Shown piece after piece: positions 1 through 7,560 of a stretch of DNA of 64,000 nucleotides. The notes below the pieces were generated by a model, which saw only the letters and a list, made by a program, of their open reading frames with translations, was not told the DNA's origin and ran no database searches. The position numbers and the translations under genes are program-made. The number at the start of each line of letters is the position of its first letter. Within the stretch, counting starts at the first letter, position 1. The stretch covers positions 2,542,001 to 2,606,000 of the forward strand of contig OW818693.1 in assembly GCA_942493335.1 (NCBI GenBank), given 5' to 3'. This DNA comes from JAEWSN01 sp942493335 (GTDB lineage Bacteria; Bacillota; Clostridia; DSM-8532).

Positions 1-1421
1 CTGTGCAGGACATACCTGCATTTGACATGGGCAGCCATCCATTCGACCAGTACGACACTTGCCATCTGGTCCATTTCGTTTCCTGTTTCTGTGTTCGTAC
101 GCTCCCCGGAAGTCGCTTCGGTATGATTGGCGTCTTCATCGTTCAGAACGGGTTCGCGGGTCGTGGTCATGAGGGCGACGCAAAAGCAGGTGTCTTCGAA
201 TCCCAGATCTTTAAGGTATGCCGCTTTCAGTCGGCTGTCGAACAGGTCGTCGTGCAGCAGGCGGTATGTCATGCCGATGCGGACGGTTTCGTTCATGACG
301 GCGATTTGCCGTTGGTATTGCTGGTTGCTGGTGTTCATCTCGGTGAAGGCGTCCTTGATGTACAAATAGGGGTCGCCCGGGGAGGGATCCCGATGGGAGA
401 AAAGGCCGCCGATTGCATCGAGGATACTCTGAAGGGGACGGCTTTGCCGACGGGCCAGAAAAAGTGAAACGAAGAGTCCGAGCAGGATGGCGGATAAGAG
501 GAAAATCAGCAGGTATCCTGTCACAAAATCCACCTTCTTCGCAAAAACCCGGCTGGGAATGCCTGCGACAACCTTGATTCGACTCTCCTCGTCACTCACG
601 GTGAGGAGGGTTGTCTGCACCCCGTTTATGGTACGCTCTTCGATGCGGCCAGATGTCTCCAGCACATCGCCATCCCAGCGATACGCGTACAAGGGCGTGC
701 CATTTCTGTCAGTAAGACAGAGGAAGCCTTCATTCCGGATATCTTCGGAGGCAAGGGCATTCAAAATGCTCGAAACATCCAGCATTGCGACAAATGCGCT
801 GTCCTTGTAGACGAGGTTATCGATGGGAAGGGAAATGATGCAGTGGATAATGTCCAGTTTCTGTGGCTTATCCAGAACTGAATAGCGGTATTCGACGGGA
901 ATGCCGGGTTTCAGGACCATGCGACTCTCGTTGTCCAGCAGGTATTCCCGCCATTTTTCATAAGTCATCCCGGGAATATTATTGTACATGGTGAACATGT
1001 TTCCACTGTCTGTAAACATTTGCGTATTCGTGAGGGTCACGTCATTTTCTCGGAATACAAGATAACTGGAAAAGAGAATATCGGAAGTGAATGTCACGCT
1101 TCGGAGCAGACGCTGTGCATTCAACAGCGTGAAGTAATCACTGCTTTTCAAAGGCGAGGATACATGAGTCAATTTCCGGATGGATGCATCCGCCTGCAGG
1201 GCGTAGGCATTTTTGTAAATTGTGTCTATTTTCTCGTTGATGTCCCGGAAGCCGGCCTGCATGGTGTTGAAACTATCCTTTACCACGCCATCCCGCGCGA
1301 TGTCGTAGACGGCCCGGTAGATTGGAATGTATGGCCACGCCATGGCGGCGGCCAGAACAAAATAGGTCAGGAGAACGCGGATGAACAGCCGCTGTTTTCG
1401 GATTGGTTTACTGCACAGCAT
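1..1421 (-). CDS. Membrane-anchored sensor/regulator, N-terminal part (AraC-type architecture suspected); cut by window edge
   Basis: Read on the minus strand from an ATG at 1421, preceded by GGAGG about six bases upstream, this frame stays open to the left edge (about 473 codons). The product begins with basic residues (MLCSKPIRKQR), then a membrane helix at about 13-35, an extracellular region of about 270 residues, a second helix (TGYLLIFLLSAILLGLFVSL) and a cytoplasmic linker. This layout is known in two-helix AraC-family regulators of Bacillota that control neighbouring sugar-uptake genes. The DNA-binding end lies outside the window, so that assignment is inference; a histidine kinase or chemoreceptor remains possible. 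Base composition matches the host rather than the island to its right. Confidence 0.6.
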   Translation of the reverse strand, partial: MLCSKPIRKQRLFIRVLLTYFVLAAAMAWPYIPIYRAVYDIARDGVVKDSFNTMQAGFRDINEKIDTIYKNAYALQADASIRKLTHVSSPLKSSDYFTLLNAQRLLRSVTFTSDILFSSYLVFRENDVTLTNTQMFTDSGNMFTMYNNIPGMTYEKWREYLLDNESRMVLKPGIPVEYRYSVLDKPQKLDIIHCIISLPIDNLVYKDSAFVAMLDVSSILNALASEDIRNEGFLCLTDRNGTPLYAYRWDGDVLETSGRIEERTINGVQTTLLTVSDEESRIKVVAGIPSRVFAKKVDFVTGYLLIFLLSAILLGLFVSLFLARRQSRPLQSILDAIGGLFSHRDPSPGDPYLYIKDAFTEMNTSNQQYQRQIAVMNETVRIGMTYRLLHDDLFDSRLKAAYLKDLGFEDTCFCVALMTTTREPVLNDEDANHTEATSGERTNTETGNEMDQMASVVLVEWMAAHVKCRYVLH

Positions 1422-1891
1422 GAAAGCCTCCGTCTATTTCGGATGTAGGGGATCGTTCACCACGCTGCGTGTATAACAATGCGGAAACTGCGGTGCGGGA
1501 CTCCCAGACCTGTGGAGATTATACCAGATTGTCTTTTGAAAAAGGAGGTCGAGGAATATTTATGAAGCAAGCCATGATCGGAAACCATTTATCTGCCGCT
1601 CGTCAGAACACCATCAAACGAGGGCTGTGTACTGTTAACGGATATGTCCGATGGCGATACCCCTTTTCTTCCCCATATGATGGATGATGACCCGAATCGC
1701 CACGGTATTTCTATAATTGGCCACAAAATTGCCGATCACATGAAATGAGTGTAAAATACTGATTTATAAGTCATTGTGAAGAACCGTCTTATAACATCAC
1801 CTCTTCAGTTAGGGAGCATCAGTAACCCATTTAGGCTTATGATAGATAGTAATGCAAACACAATACGACAAAAGTTGAAAGAGGTAATCTG
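1422..1891. other. Intergenic region at the left border of the AT-rich island
   Basis: About 470 bases between the divergent membrane regulator and the first acetyltransferase gene. Composition changes from GC-rich to AT-rich at about 1700, which I take as the island border. A 41-codon frame starts at the ATG at 1561 behind AGGAGG, but its spacing is poor and its product resembles nothing I know, so I do not call it. No transposase, tRNA or attachment-site repeat is visible. Confidence 0.5.
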
Positions 1892-2404
1892 TTGGGGACA
1901 AATACTTTTATACCATTCGATGCTGGAAACATCCATCATTGCAGCTGCCTGGAGAATATGCTGACAGATTACTTTGATGAAACATTTGCAAATAACCCAC
2001 AGGACAAAGTACCAACGCGATTCATACCAAAACTACTAAAAATCATAGGTGAGGAAACACGAAAATACAAAGAGTGGCTTTATTTCTGTGCAATTGATGG
2101 TTTATTCATTGGTTTTTCCATTTTTCAAGTAGACACGCCCGATAATCCCATGTGCAAAAGAGAAGGTTGGGGTTTCATCAGGGAATTTTATATCATACCC
2201 TCGCATAGGCGAAATGGATTTGCAAAGCAAATGTATCAATTTGTAGAAAAGAAACTACTTGAAGACAGGCCTCGGAATATATACTTGACATCAGATCCTA
2301 ATAACGGTATTCCTTTTTGGGAAGCAATGGGGTATGTCTATTCGGGGAAAACAGACAACGCAAACGAAAACAAAATATATGAGAAATACTTTTCAGAAGT
2401 GTGA
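1892..2404 (+). CDS. GNAT-family N-acetyltransferase
   Basis: A 170-residue protein with the GNAT fold signature: strand 4 (GWGFIREFYIIPSHR) leads into the acetyl-CoA pyrophosphate loop R-R-N-G-F-A at about 110-116, and a late motif PFWEAMGYVYSGK is typical of strand 5/helix 4. It would transfer an acetyl group from acetyl-CoA to an amine; the substrate cannot be read. The start is TTG at 1892, chosen because AAAGAGG lies seven bases upstream and no ATG is well placed. It is the first gene of the AT-rich plus-strand island and appears intact. The island also holds two other GNAT genes of different sequence. Confidence 0.75.
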   Translation: MGTNTFIPFDAGNIHHCSCLENMLTDYFDETFANNPQDKVPTRFIPKLLKIIGEETRKYKEWLYFCAIDGLFIGFSIFQVDTPDNPMCKREGWGFIREFYIIPSHRRNGFAKQMYQFVEKKLLEDRPRNIYLTSDPNNGIPFWEAMGYVYSGKTDNANENKIYEKYFSEV

Positions 2405-2582
2405 ACAGCCGCGAGTACAGGTTCGGGCCGCCACATATACATTCATGATATCTGATAAACAACAACATATTTGGGCCCTCGCATCCTGCGGCGGGAAAAC
2501 TTATTGCAAATTGTGTGGGTTCACGGAATGAATCGCCAAACATGTGACAATGCCAATAATCACGAAATGCGAGGTGGCAACA
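2405..2582. other. Non-coding spacer in island
   Basis: About 180 bases between the acetyltransferase and the broken methyltransferase. I see no gene. The sequence has a locally GC-richer patch at about 2420-2510 unlike the rest of the island, possibly a join, but no inverted repeat or recombination site is evident. Confidence 0.3.
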
Positions 2583-3092
2583 ATGTGACAATCAGATTGG
2601 TACAAGCATATCTGGACGTTCGGTGCGAAAAATTAACCATGGACGGAAAATACGGAACATCAAGTGGAATTTATCATTAAAGCTCTTGGATTGACAGGGA
2701 AAGAGCGCATTCTTGATTTGGCTTGTGGATATGGTCGCCACGCTCTTTCATTTGCCCGTAAAGGATTTTCTGTGACCGGCGTGAATATCACGAAGGCATA
2801 TACTGAAGATGCGCAAAACACAGCGCAAGAATTGTCACTTGACGCAACATTTATTCATGCGGATATTAGGGATGTTGCCTTTCAGGAAGAGTTTGATGTT
2901 GTTCTTAATCTAGATGATGGTGCCATCGGATATCTGGAAAATGCAAACCCCATCAGGCTTTACTCGTTTGTTGAATCAGAGAATATTTTTCATCAACACG
3001 GTATGAAAGCTGTTAAGTCATTCTCAAACTATACTGAAAAAGAATCTTCCGATAAAGAATTAGTGTTGAATGTCTATTCCTTAAAGCAATAG
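2583..3092 (+). pseudogene. Class I SAM-dependent methyltransferase, broken by two stops and an internal deletion
   Basis: Reading from ATG 2583 (GAGGTGG just upstream) gives a recognisable methyltransferase N-terminus, but codon 2 is TGA (2586-2588) and codon 18 is TAA (2634-2636). After the second stop the frame runs open: SAM-binding motif I is clear (RILDLACGYGRHALSFARKG), followed by the acidic motifs HADIRDV and FDVVLNLDDGAIGYLEN. The product then jumps straight to what looks like the family's C-terminal stretch (RLYSF...FHQHGMK...FSNYTEKESS). Roughly 90 residues of the usual 240-250 appear to be missing at about 2945. A GTG at 2664 could restart translation, but the core would still be incomplete. 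I call it a decayed gene. Confidence 0.75.
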
Positions 3093-3162
3093 ACTGGGTT
3101 TTATCATCTATTTGCACCGCATGAATAGCAAAAAAAGTTGTTTAGTATCGAAGAGGTGATTT

Positions 3163-3759
3163 ATGCATATAATCGTGAGGACGGAAGAAGAAAATGACTA
3201 CCGCAGAGTCGAAGAAATCACCAGGGAGGCGTTCTCCTATTCTGGCCGAATTGAACGAGGAGGAATCGGCTCCCCCTTTGAGCACTGGATGGTTCATGAA
3301 TTGCGAAAGCGTGACGGGATAAAAGAATTAAGTCTTGTAGCGGAATCAGACTGTCAATTGGTCGGTCATATTATTTGCAGCAATGCTTATATTGAGACAC
3401 CAGATAAAAGGCGAGTACATGTACTAAACTTCGGACCCGTCAGTGTATTGCCGCAATATCAGCGTCAGGGTGTTGGAAAGGCACTCATGCTCTCTATGAT
3501 TGATAAGTCAAAAGTTCTCGGCTATGGGGCAATCATGTTTTTTGGTCGACCGGAGTACTATCCGCAGTTTGGATTTACTGAAGCAGACAAATTTGGAGTC
3601 ACAGATAGAAGCGGTCAAAACTGTCCAGCTTTCATGGCAATGGAATTGAGAGAAGGATATCTTTCCGACGCAAGAGATGGTAAATACTATGAATCTGATA
3701 TCTATAACGATACTATGAATGAAGAAACCGTCAAACAATTCGACAAAGCATTTACATGA
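3163..3759 (+). CDS. GNAT-family N-acetyltransferase, YhbS-like
   Basis: 198 residues. The N-terminal REEDYRRVEEITREAF-type start, the core strand LNFGPVSVLPQYQRQGVGKALM with the acetyl-CoA loop Q-R-Q-G-V-G-K at about 103-109, and the later FFGRPEYYPQFGF motif are all typical of YhbS-type acetyltransferases. The substrate is unknown. The start ATG 3163 follows GAGGTG at a normal distance. It is separated from the broken methyltransferase by 70 bases and looks intact. The C-terminal 40 residues are charged and outside the core fold. Confidence 0.8.
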   Translation: MHIIVRTEEENDYRRVEEITREAFSYSGRIERGGIGSPFEHWMVHELRKRDGIKELSLVAESDCQLVGHIICSNAYIETPDKRRVHVLNFGPVSVLPQYQRQGVGKALMLSMIDKSKVLGYGAIMFFGRPEYYPQFGFTEADKFGVTDRSGQNCPAFMAMELREGYLSDARDGKYYESDIYNDTMNEETVKQFDKAFT

Positions 3760-3860
3760 TATCAAGTCCGAGGGCGCGGACAAATTCATTATCCACTTGA
3801 AGCCAGAATGTCATCTCAGTAGATAACGAACAAAGATTGTTTATGTCAGGAGGATGCAAC

Positions 3861-4337
3861 ATGGAATTCAGAATAATCTCATTGCCAGCGTTTAGGGCGG
3901 CATCATCAGGAATAGACAGAAATATCGATTTTTCTCCCAATGGGATCTTAGGCAAATTCAATGCGTATTTTTCAGTTATCAAACCTTCTGACAGGGATAG
4001 TTTTCTACCGCGGGACTTTCTATATTTTGATGAAGAAAAGCAAGGAATGGTATGGATGTGGGCATTAAGCGAAGACATGAATGACGGTGGAAATGGACTG
4101 CTCCATTTTGATGGAGGTTATTACTTGACTTACGCATACAAAGACGGTGATGAAGAAACCAATGGAAAGCTTTATGGCGAAGCTTTGAAATATATCGAAG
4201 CTTCAGAAGTTTTAGCTCTTGATGTTAGGCCCAATCATTATGCGATGGGGCATATTATCACACCTGCTGATATTATCGCGGCTCAAGGTTGGGCACAAAT
4301 GGAAACATTTATCCCCGTCAAACTGAAAAACAAATAA
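3861..4337 (+). CDS. GyrI-like / effector-binding domain protein
   Basis: 158 residues starting at ATG 3861, chosen over an upstream in-frame ATG because AGGAGG sits seven bases before it. It begins with a strand typical of the effector-binding fold of AraC/MerR regulators and GyrI-like proteins (EFRIISLPAFRAAS), and ends with a matching strand pair (NHYAMGHI...METFIPVKLKNK). There is no DNA-binding domain, so it resembles the stand-alone members that bind small molecules. The fold call rests on general pattern and not on a decisive motif. The gene lies about 100 bases after the GNAT gene and 15 before the HAD remnant. Confidence 0.5.
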   Translation: MEFRIISLPAFRAASSGIDRNIDFSPNGILGKFNAYFSVIKPSDRDSFLPRDFLYFDEEKQGMVWMWALSEDMNDGGNGLLHFDGGYYLTYAYKDGDEETNGKLYGEALKYIEASEVLALDVRPNHYAMGHIITPADIIAAQGWAQMETFIPVKLKNK

Positions 4338-4352
4338 ACGAATCTGGACAAG

Positions 4353-4706
4353 ATGAGGCTATATGTAAAAACCCTATTTATTGATGTTGACGATACAATG
4401 TATGATGAAGTTCATCCGAAAATCAAAGCCGTACTACAAGTTGCGGAATATGCATCAAAAAGGCTGGGAATGCCTGTAAAGCATGTGTATGACGTATTCC
4501 TGCTGTCAAAAAAGAAGTCATTCATGATTTGGGGGATTGTCTCGTCGTCTCATGTCGGCATGGCGAAATCCAATCCCGAATTGTTTCGTCAGGCGATGAA
4601 CGTCTCCGGCAGTACAGCAGACATGTCCTTGATGATAGGTGATTGGAATTTCTTGAGTGCAAAGACATGCTTGATTATGGATGATAATCAGTTGAGAGGT
4701 AAATAA
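4353..4706 (+). pseudogene. HAD-superfamily hydrolase remnant with internal deletion
   Basis: 117 residues. The N-terminus carries HAD motif I (LFIDVDDTMYDE: nucleophile Asp and acid Asp two residues on). Then the protein jumps, at about residue 55, to the motif III region (SSSHVGMAKSNPELFRQAM, with the conserved Lys) and an imperfect motif IV (MIGDW). Intact relatives are usually over 200 residues, so most of the cap domain and motif II are gone, and the end is garbled (LSAKTCLIMDDN). It is probably inactive. The stop codon directly abuts the ATG of the next gene, so it may still help couple translation. Confidence 0.6.
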
Positions 4707-5174
4707 ATGAGTCTGTATAGATTTATTGCATCCGATTTTCTGCTCAAGGAAGTCGATTTTAGTGGTTTTACTAAACTTACTGCTAAAGAAATAAAAAAAA
4801 AGAATCCATTGCCCCACGGACCATTTTCTGTCAACGAGCTTGAGGATGAAACGGAAGTACTTTACGTTAAAAATGAACTTGATGCGCATGGGCTAAAGAT
4901 ACATGCTTGCGACTCCCCACCAAGTGATTTGGAGATGTATGTAAACAAAAACCATGTTTACTGGCTTGAAGGAAAAATGAACGAAAAATGGTATATTCAG
5001 ATTGTAGAATATATGATCGAAAATTGCAGGATTACTGTGCCTGTGGAATTGTGGTCGATATGGTTTGGAGAAGGATTACAAGAAATCGTTATCAGGGAAA
5101 TTGGATTATCAGAAATATGTAGTATTGATTTCGAGATGTTGGCAAGAGGGAATTGTTGTTTTCGAATAACATAG
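4707..5174 (+). CDS. Conserved-looking hypothetical protein
   Basis: 155 residues; I do not recognise the family. The start ATG 4707 follows GAGAGG seven bases upstream and abuts the stop of the HAD remnant. There is no signal peptide, membrane helix or metal-binding cluster. Visible features are a basic patch (KEIKKKNPLP, about 28-37), then an acidic, aromatic-rich middle (VYWLEGKMNEKWYIQIVEYM) and a VELWSIWFGEG segment. Small acidic cytosolic proteins with this look are common in accessory islands, but there is no toxin or nuclease partner beside it, so I infer no function. Confidence 0.6.
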   Translation: MSLYRFIASDFLLKEVDFSGFTKLTAKEIKKKNPLPHGPFSVNELEDETEVLYVKNELDAHGLKIHACDSPPSDLEMYVNKNHVYWLEGKMNEKWYIQIVEYMIENCRITVPVELWSIWFGEGLQEIVIREIGLSEICSIDFEMLARGNCCFRIT

Positions 5175-5261
5175 ATTTTCGTTATTACTTGAAGTCAGCG
5201 CTATACTGTTTGTTGGGTTGTAATATCAAGAAAAAACAAAAATCAAGGAGGCGGATTAGTC

Positions 5262-5684
5262 ATGCCTTTGTTGAAAATGGCAGCATGCGGCGTTGATTGC
5301 AGCGAATGTGCGCAATACAAGGTCACGATGGAAAACGATATGAAAGCTGCTGATGTTTTAGTCCCATGGTATAGAAGCCAAGGGTGGATTGGTGAAAATG
5401 AAGATGCTGCGGCGTTGATGAAAAAGGCGCCATTATGCACCGGTTGTTGGCATATAACGGATGATTGCTTCTGGAAATGTGGTTGCGGCAGTATTGATTT
5501 TCGTATCTGTTGTGCGGAAAAGAAGTTTGACCATTGCGGCGAATGTGGCGACTTTCCATGTGAACATTACATGAAATGGGTTGATTGGGGAGATCATCAT
5601 AAAAAGGCAATGGAGCATTTACAATCAATAAAAGAATGCAGGGAGCAGTGCAATGGAAATAACCATAAGAAGACTGACATCTGA
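5262..5684 (+). CDS. Cysteine-rich DUF3795-type protein
   Basis: 140 residues with a repeated Cys pattern typical of DUF3795 proteins: ACGVDCSEC near the N-terminus, then CTGCW, CFWKCGCG, CC and CGECGDFPC. These residues probably hold zinc or an iron-sulfur cluster; the biological role of the family is not established. The start ATG 5262 is preceded by AGGAGG. The end overlaps the next gene by 32 bases, so the two are likely co-translated. It has AT-rich codon use like the rest of the island. Confidence 0.75.
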   Translation: MPLLKMAACGVDCSECAQYKVTMENDMKAADVLVPWYRSQGWIGENEDAAALMKKAPLCTGCWHITDDCFWKCGCGSIDFRICCAEKKFDHCGECGDFPCEHYMKWVDWGDHHKKAMEHLQSIKECREQCNGNNHKKTDI

Positions 5685-6243
5685 ATTATCAGCAGATTAT
5701 TTCGATTTCTTTGACCATCGCGCCTTTACCGACGATTCACCCTATAGATGTTATTGTCAAATGTATCAAATGTCAAAAGAACAGTATAAAAAAGAATGTG
5801 AAAACGCTCAGGATGATGATTTGGGTCAATTAGCAAAGAATGTTGCAAGACAGCAAATTGAGTCGGGTGCTCTTTGTGGATATTTAGCCTATGCTGACGG
5901 TATATCTGTCGGATGGTGTAATGCGAATGACAGAGCAAACTTTCCAAGTGAACCCTGTTGTGACGTTCTTTTTCACTCCCCTACACCACAACGTGAAATT
6001 GCTGTTGTTTGCTTTGAAATAGCTCCAGACCATAGAGGCCATGGCATTGCAACAGCTCTTCTAAACAGAGTCATTTTGGATGCAAAAGCGAATGGGTACT
6101 CATCGGTCCTGGGTTTCCCTGTCAGGCGTAGCGAAAGATACGAATGGGACTGCACAGGACCTATCAGGCTATATGAAAAAGCTGGATTTTACAAATCATC
6201 CGAACATGGTGACACTGTGATGATGATAAAAGAATTGATCTGA
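5653..6243 (+). CDS. GNAT-family N-acetyltransferase
   Basis: 196 residues. The core motif is VCFEIAPDHRGHGIATALL, with the acetyl-CoA loop R-G-H-G-I-A at about 125-130, and a late strand GPIRLYEKAGF. The N-terminal third (DDSPYRCYCQMYQMSKEQY) has paired Cys and Tyr residues seen in a subgroup of GNAT proteins that act on unknown amines. The start ATG 5653 lies inside the DUF3795 gene, behind GGGAGCAG, which makes translational coupling likely. It is the third distinct GNAT gene in the island; the low mutual similarity argues against recent local duplication. Confidence 0.75.
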   Translation: MEITIRRLTSELSADYFDFFDHRAFTDDSPYRCYCQMYQMSKEQYKKECENAQDDDLGQLAKNVARQQIESGALCGYLAYADGISVGWCNANDRANFPSEPCCDVLFHSPTPQREIAVVCFEIAPDHRGHGIATALLNRVILDAKANGYSSVLGFPVRRSERYEWDCTGPIRLYEKAGFYKSSEHGDTVMMIKELI

Positions 6244-6271
6244 TTACAGAATGCAATATGGGGAGATGCAT

Positions 6272-7354
6272 ATGACGATCAAACCAATCAAAGATTTTGC
6301 CACCATCTCACAACGCATTCTATATGGCCTGAATTTCATGTATTCCGAATTTATGCCAATCGAATCGGAAAAGGCTGATGTGCAATCACAAAAGAAACTT
6401 CATGCGTTTATGGGGCAGATCATTGACAAGCTGTATGAAGATCCAAGCCGGCTAAGCCTTGCCGACAACGCAGACGAAGCCTATGAGTGGCACGCAATAA
6501 ACAATACGAATCCAGGGTTGGACAAGGTATATCAGTCGATATTCAAGCGTTTGTTCGATTTCTACAAATTCCTGTATATTTCGTTTTTGTTCGGCGAAAT
6601 AAGGGATCAATCTTTATCCATCAGCAATGCTGAATTGAGGAAGCACAAAACAAGCTGCATGACCCAGTATAAGGATTTTCTTTTTGAGATTGGAATAACC
6701 ATTGAGATAACCCGTGCAGAAGTGAGTGTGATTGCCGAAAAGGATATCATTAGTGGCTTCAATCTCCTTGCCGAAAGAATTCCGGTAAACATGAATCCAT
6801 GGACTCCCTATTCCATCATAAACTTTGCCTGCTGCTCCTTTACAGGCGATTTTCATTACCTGCTCAAGAGAGTAGACAAAACAACTCAACTAAATGGTTT
6901 GCTCCATGAAATCCAACAAAACTGCCTGGATAATGGATATGAACAGAGCATAAAATGCAGCTTTGGCGCATCAGGAATTGATTTTGGCATTACATTCCGC
7001 AATAAGGTCGGTGGCTTTATCATTGGATACTATCCGCGAAAGTACTGGCAATTCTATTTCGGATCCTTGAACGGCATCGGCGTGAAAGCCATGCTTGAGG
7101 CGTTTGAAGACCTCGACAATGATCTGCAGAAGTACCTCATTCTCATATGCAAACCCTGCAATGAGTGCCTTGCCTGCACCAAGGGCGGAAGGAACATGGT
7201 ATTCGCCGTTAAAGTGAAGCATGAGGGAAAAGAATACGACCTTTGCCCCGATACTTTTGCTCGTCAGAACTGGCAAACACTAACCCCTGATTTGATTGCG
7301 GTTTTATGCAAATATCATGCCGCGCAGGAGAAATATGGTTCTGACTGGAAATAG
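6272..7354 (+). CDS. Hypothetical protein with C-terminal Cys cluster
   Basis: 360 residues from ATG 6272, preferred over in-frame ATGs at 6251 and 6266 because GGGAG lies seven bases upstream. I do not recognise the family. The N-terminal half is mostly helical and aromatic-rich (residues about 1-130). The middle has alternating hydrophobic strands (GIDFGITFRNKVGGFIIGYYPRKYWQFYFGS, given here only to note the fold type is mixed alpha/beta). The C-terminus has a CxxCxxCxxC cluster (residues about 295-304) followed by a short beta-rich tail, which may bind zinc. There are no membrane segments. It is the last gene of the AT-rich island. Confidence 0.55.
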   Translation: MTIKPIKDFATISQRILYGLNFMYSEFMPIESEKADVQSQKKLHAFMGQIIDKLYEDPSRLSLADNADEAYEWHAINNTNPGLDKVYQSIFKRLFDFYKFLYISFLFGEIRDQSLSISNAELRKHKTSCMTQYKDFLFEIGITIEITRAEVSVIAEKDIISGFNLLAERIPVNMNPWTPYSIINFACCSFTGDFHYLLKRVDKTTQLNGLLHEIQQNCLDNGYEQSIKCSFGASGIDFGITFRNKVGGFIIGYYPRKYWQFYFGSLNGIGVKAMLEAFEDLDNDLQKYLILICKPCNECLACTKGGRNMVFAVKVKHEGKEYDLCPDTFARQNWQTLTPDLIAVLCKYHAAQEKYGSDWK

Positions 7355-7436
7355 AAGTGATTCAAGTGTTCATGGTCCCCTCAGAAGGAAAAGCCATTGC
7401 ATGCCACGCGCCTCAAGTCGCGGGAATCGCATGTGA

Positions 7437-7482
7437 AAGGGACCGCGCACAGCATCCACTCGGATGCCGCGTGCGGTCCCTT
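7437..7482. terminator. Stem-loop between convergent genes
   Basis: AAGGGACCGCGCAC pairs with GTGCGGTCCCTT around an inner GCATCC/GGATGC stem. It lies between the convergent island end and the EF-G-like gene. Runs of T after the stem are short on either strand, so termination is likely but not certain. Confidence 0.55.
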
Positions 7483-7494
7483 GCTCCTGGGATT

Positions 7495-7560
7495 ACGCGA
7501 AATACGTATAATACACGGGATGCGGATCATACGCGGAATACGGACCATACCCGCAGTACG
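7495..7560. repeat. Short degenerate direct repeats
   Basis: Five or so imperfect copies of an element like CGNATACG/CATAC occur directly downstream of the EF-G-like stop codon (cgaaatacg, cggatcatacg, cggaatacg, cggaccatacc). They add nothing to the coding sequence. They look like a small decayed tandem array. Confidence 0.45.

Noticed and set aside
1561..1687. A 41-codon plus-strand gene behind AGGAGG
   Set aside because: Spacing from AGGAGG to ATG is about 13 bases and the product has no recognisable feature.
2583..2640. TGA recoding (Trp or selenocysteine) in the methyltransferase
   Set aside because: A TAA stop follows 16 codons later in the same frame and the gene has an internal deletion, so decay is simpler.
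1892..7354. Integron gene-cassette array
   Set aside because: Gene order and direction fit, but the spacers share no attC-like inverted repeats and there is no integrase in view.
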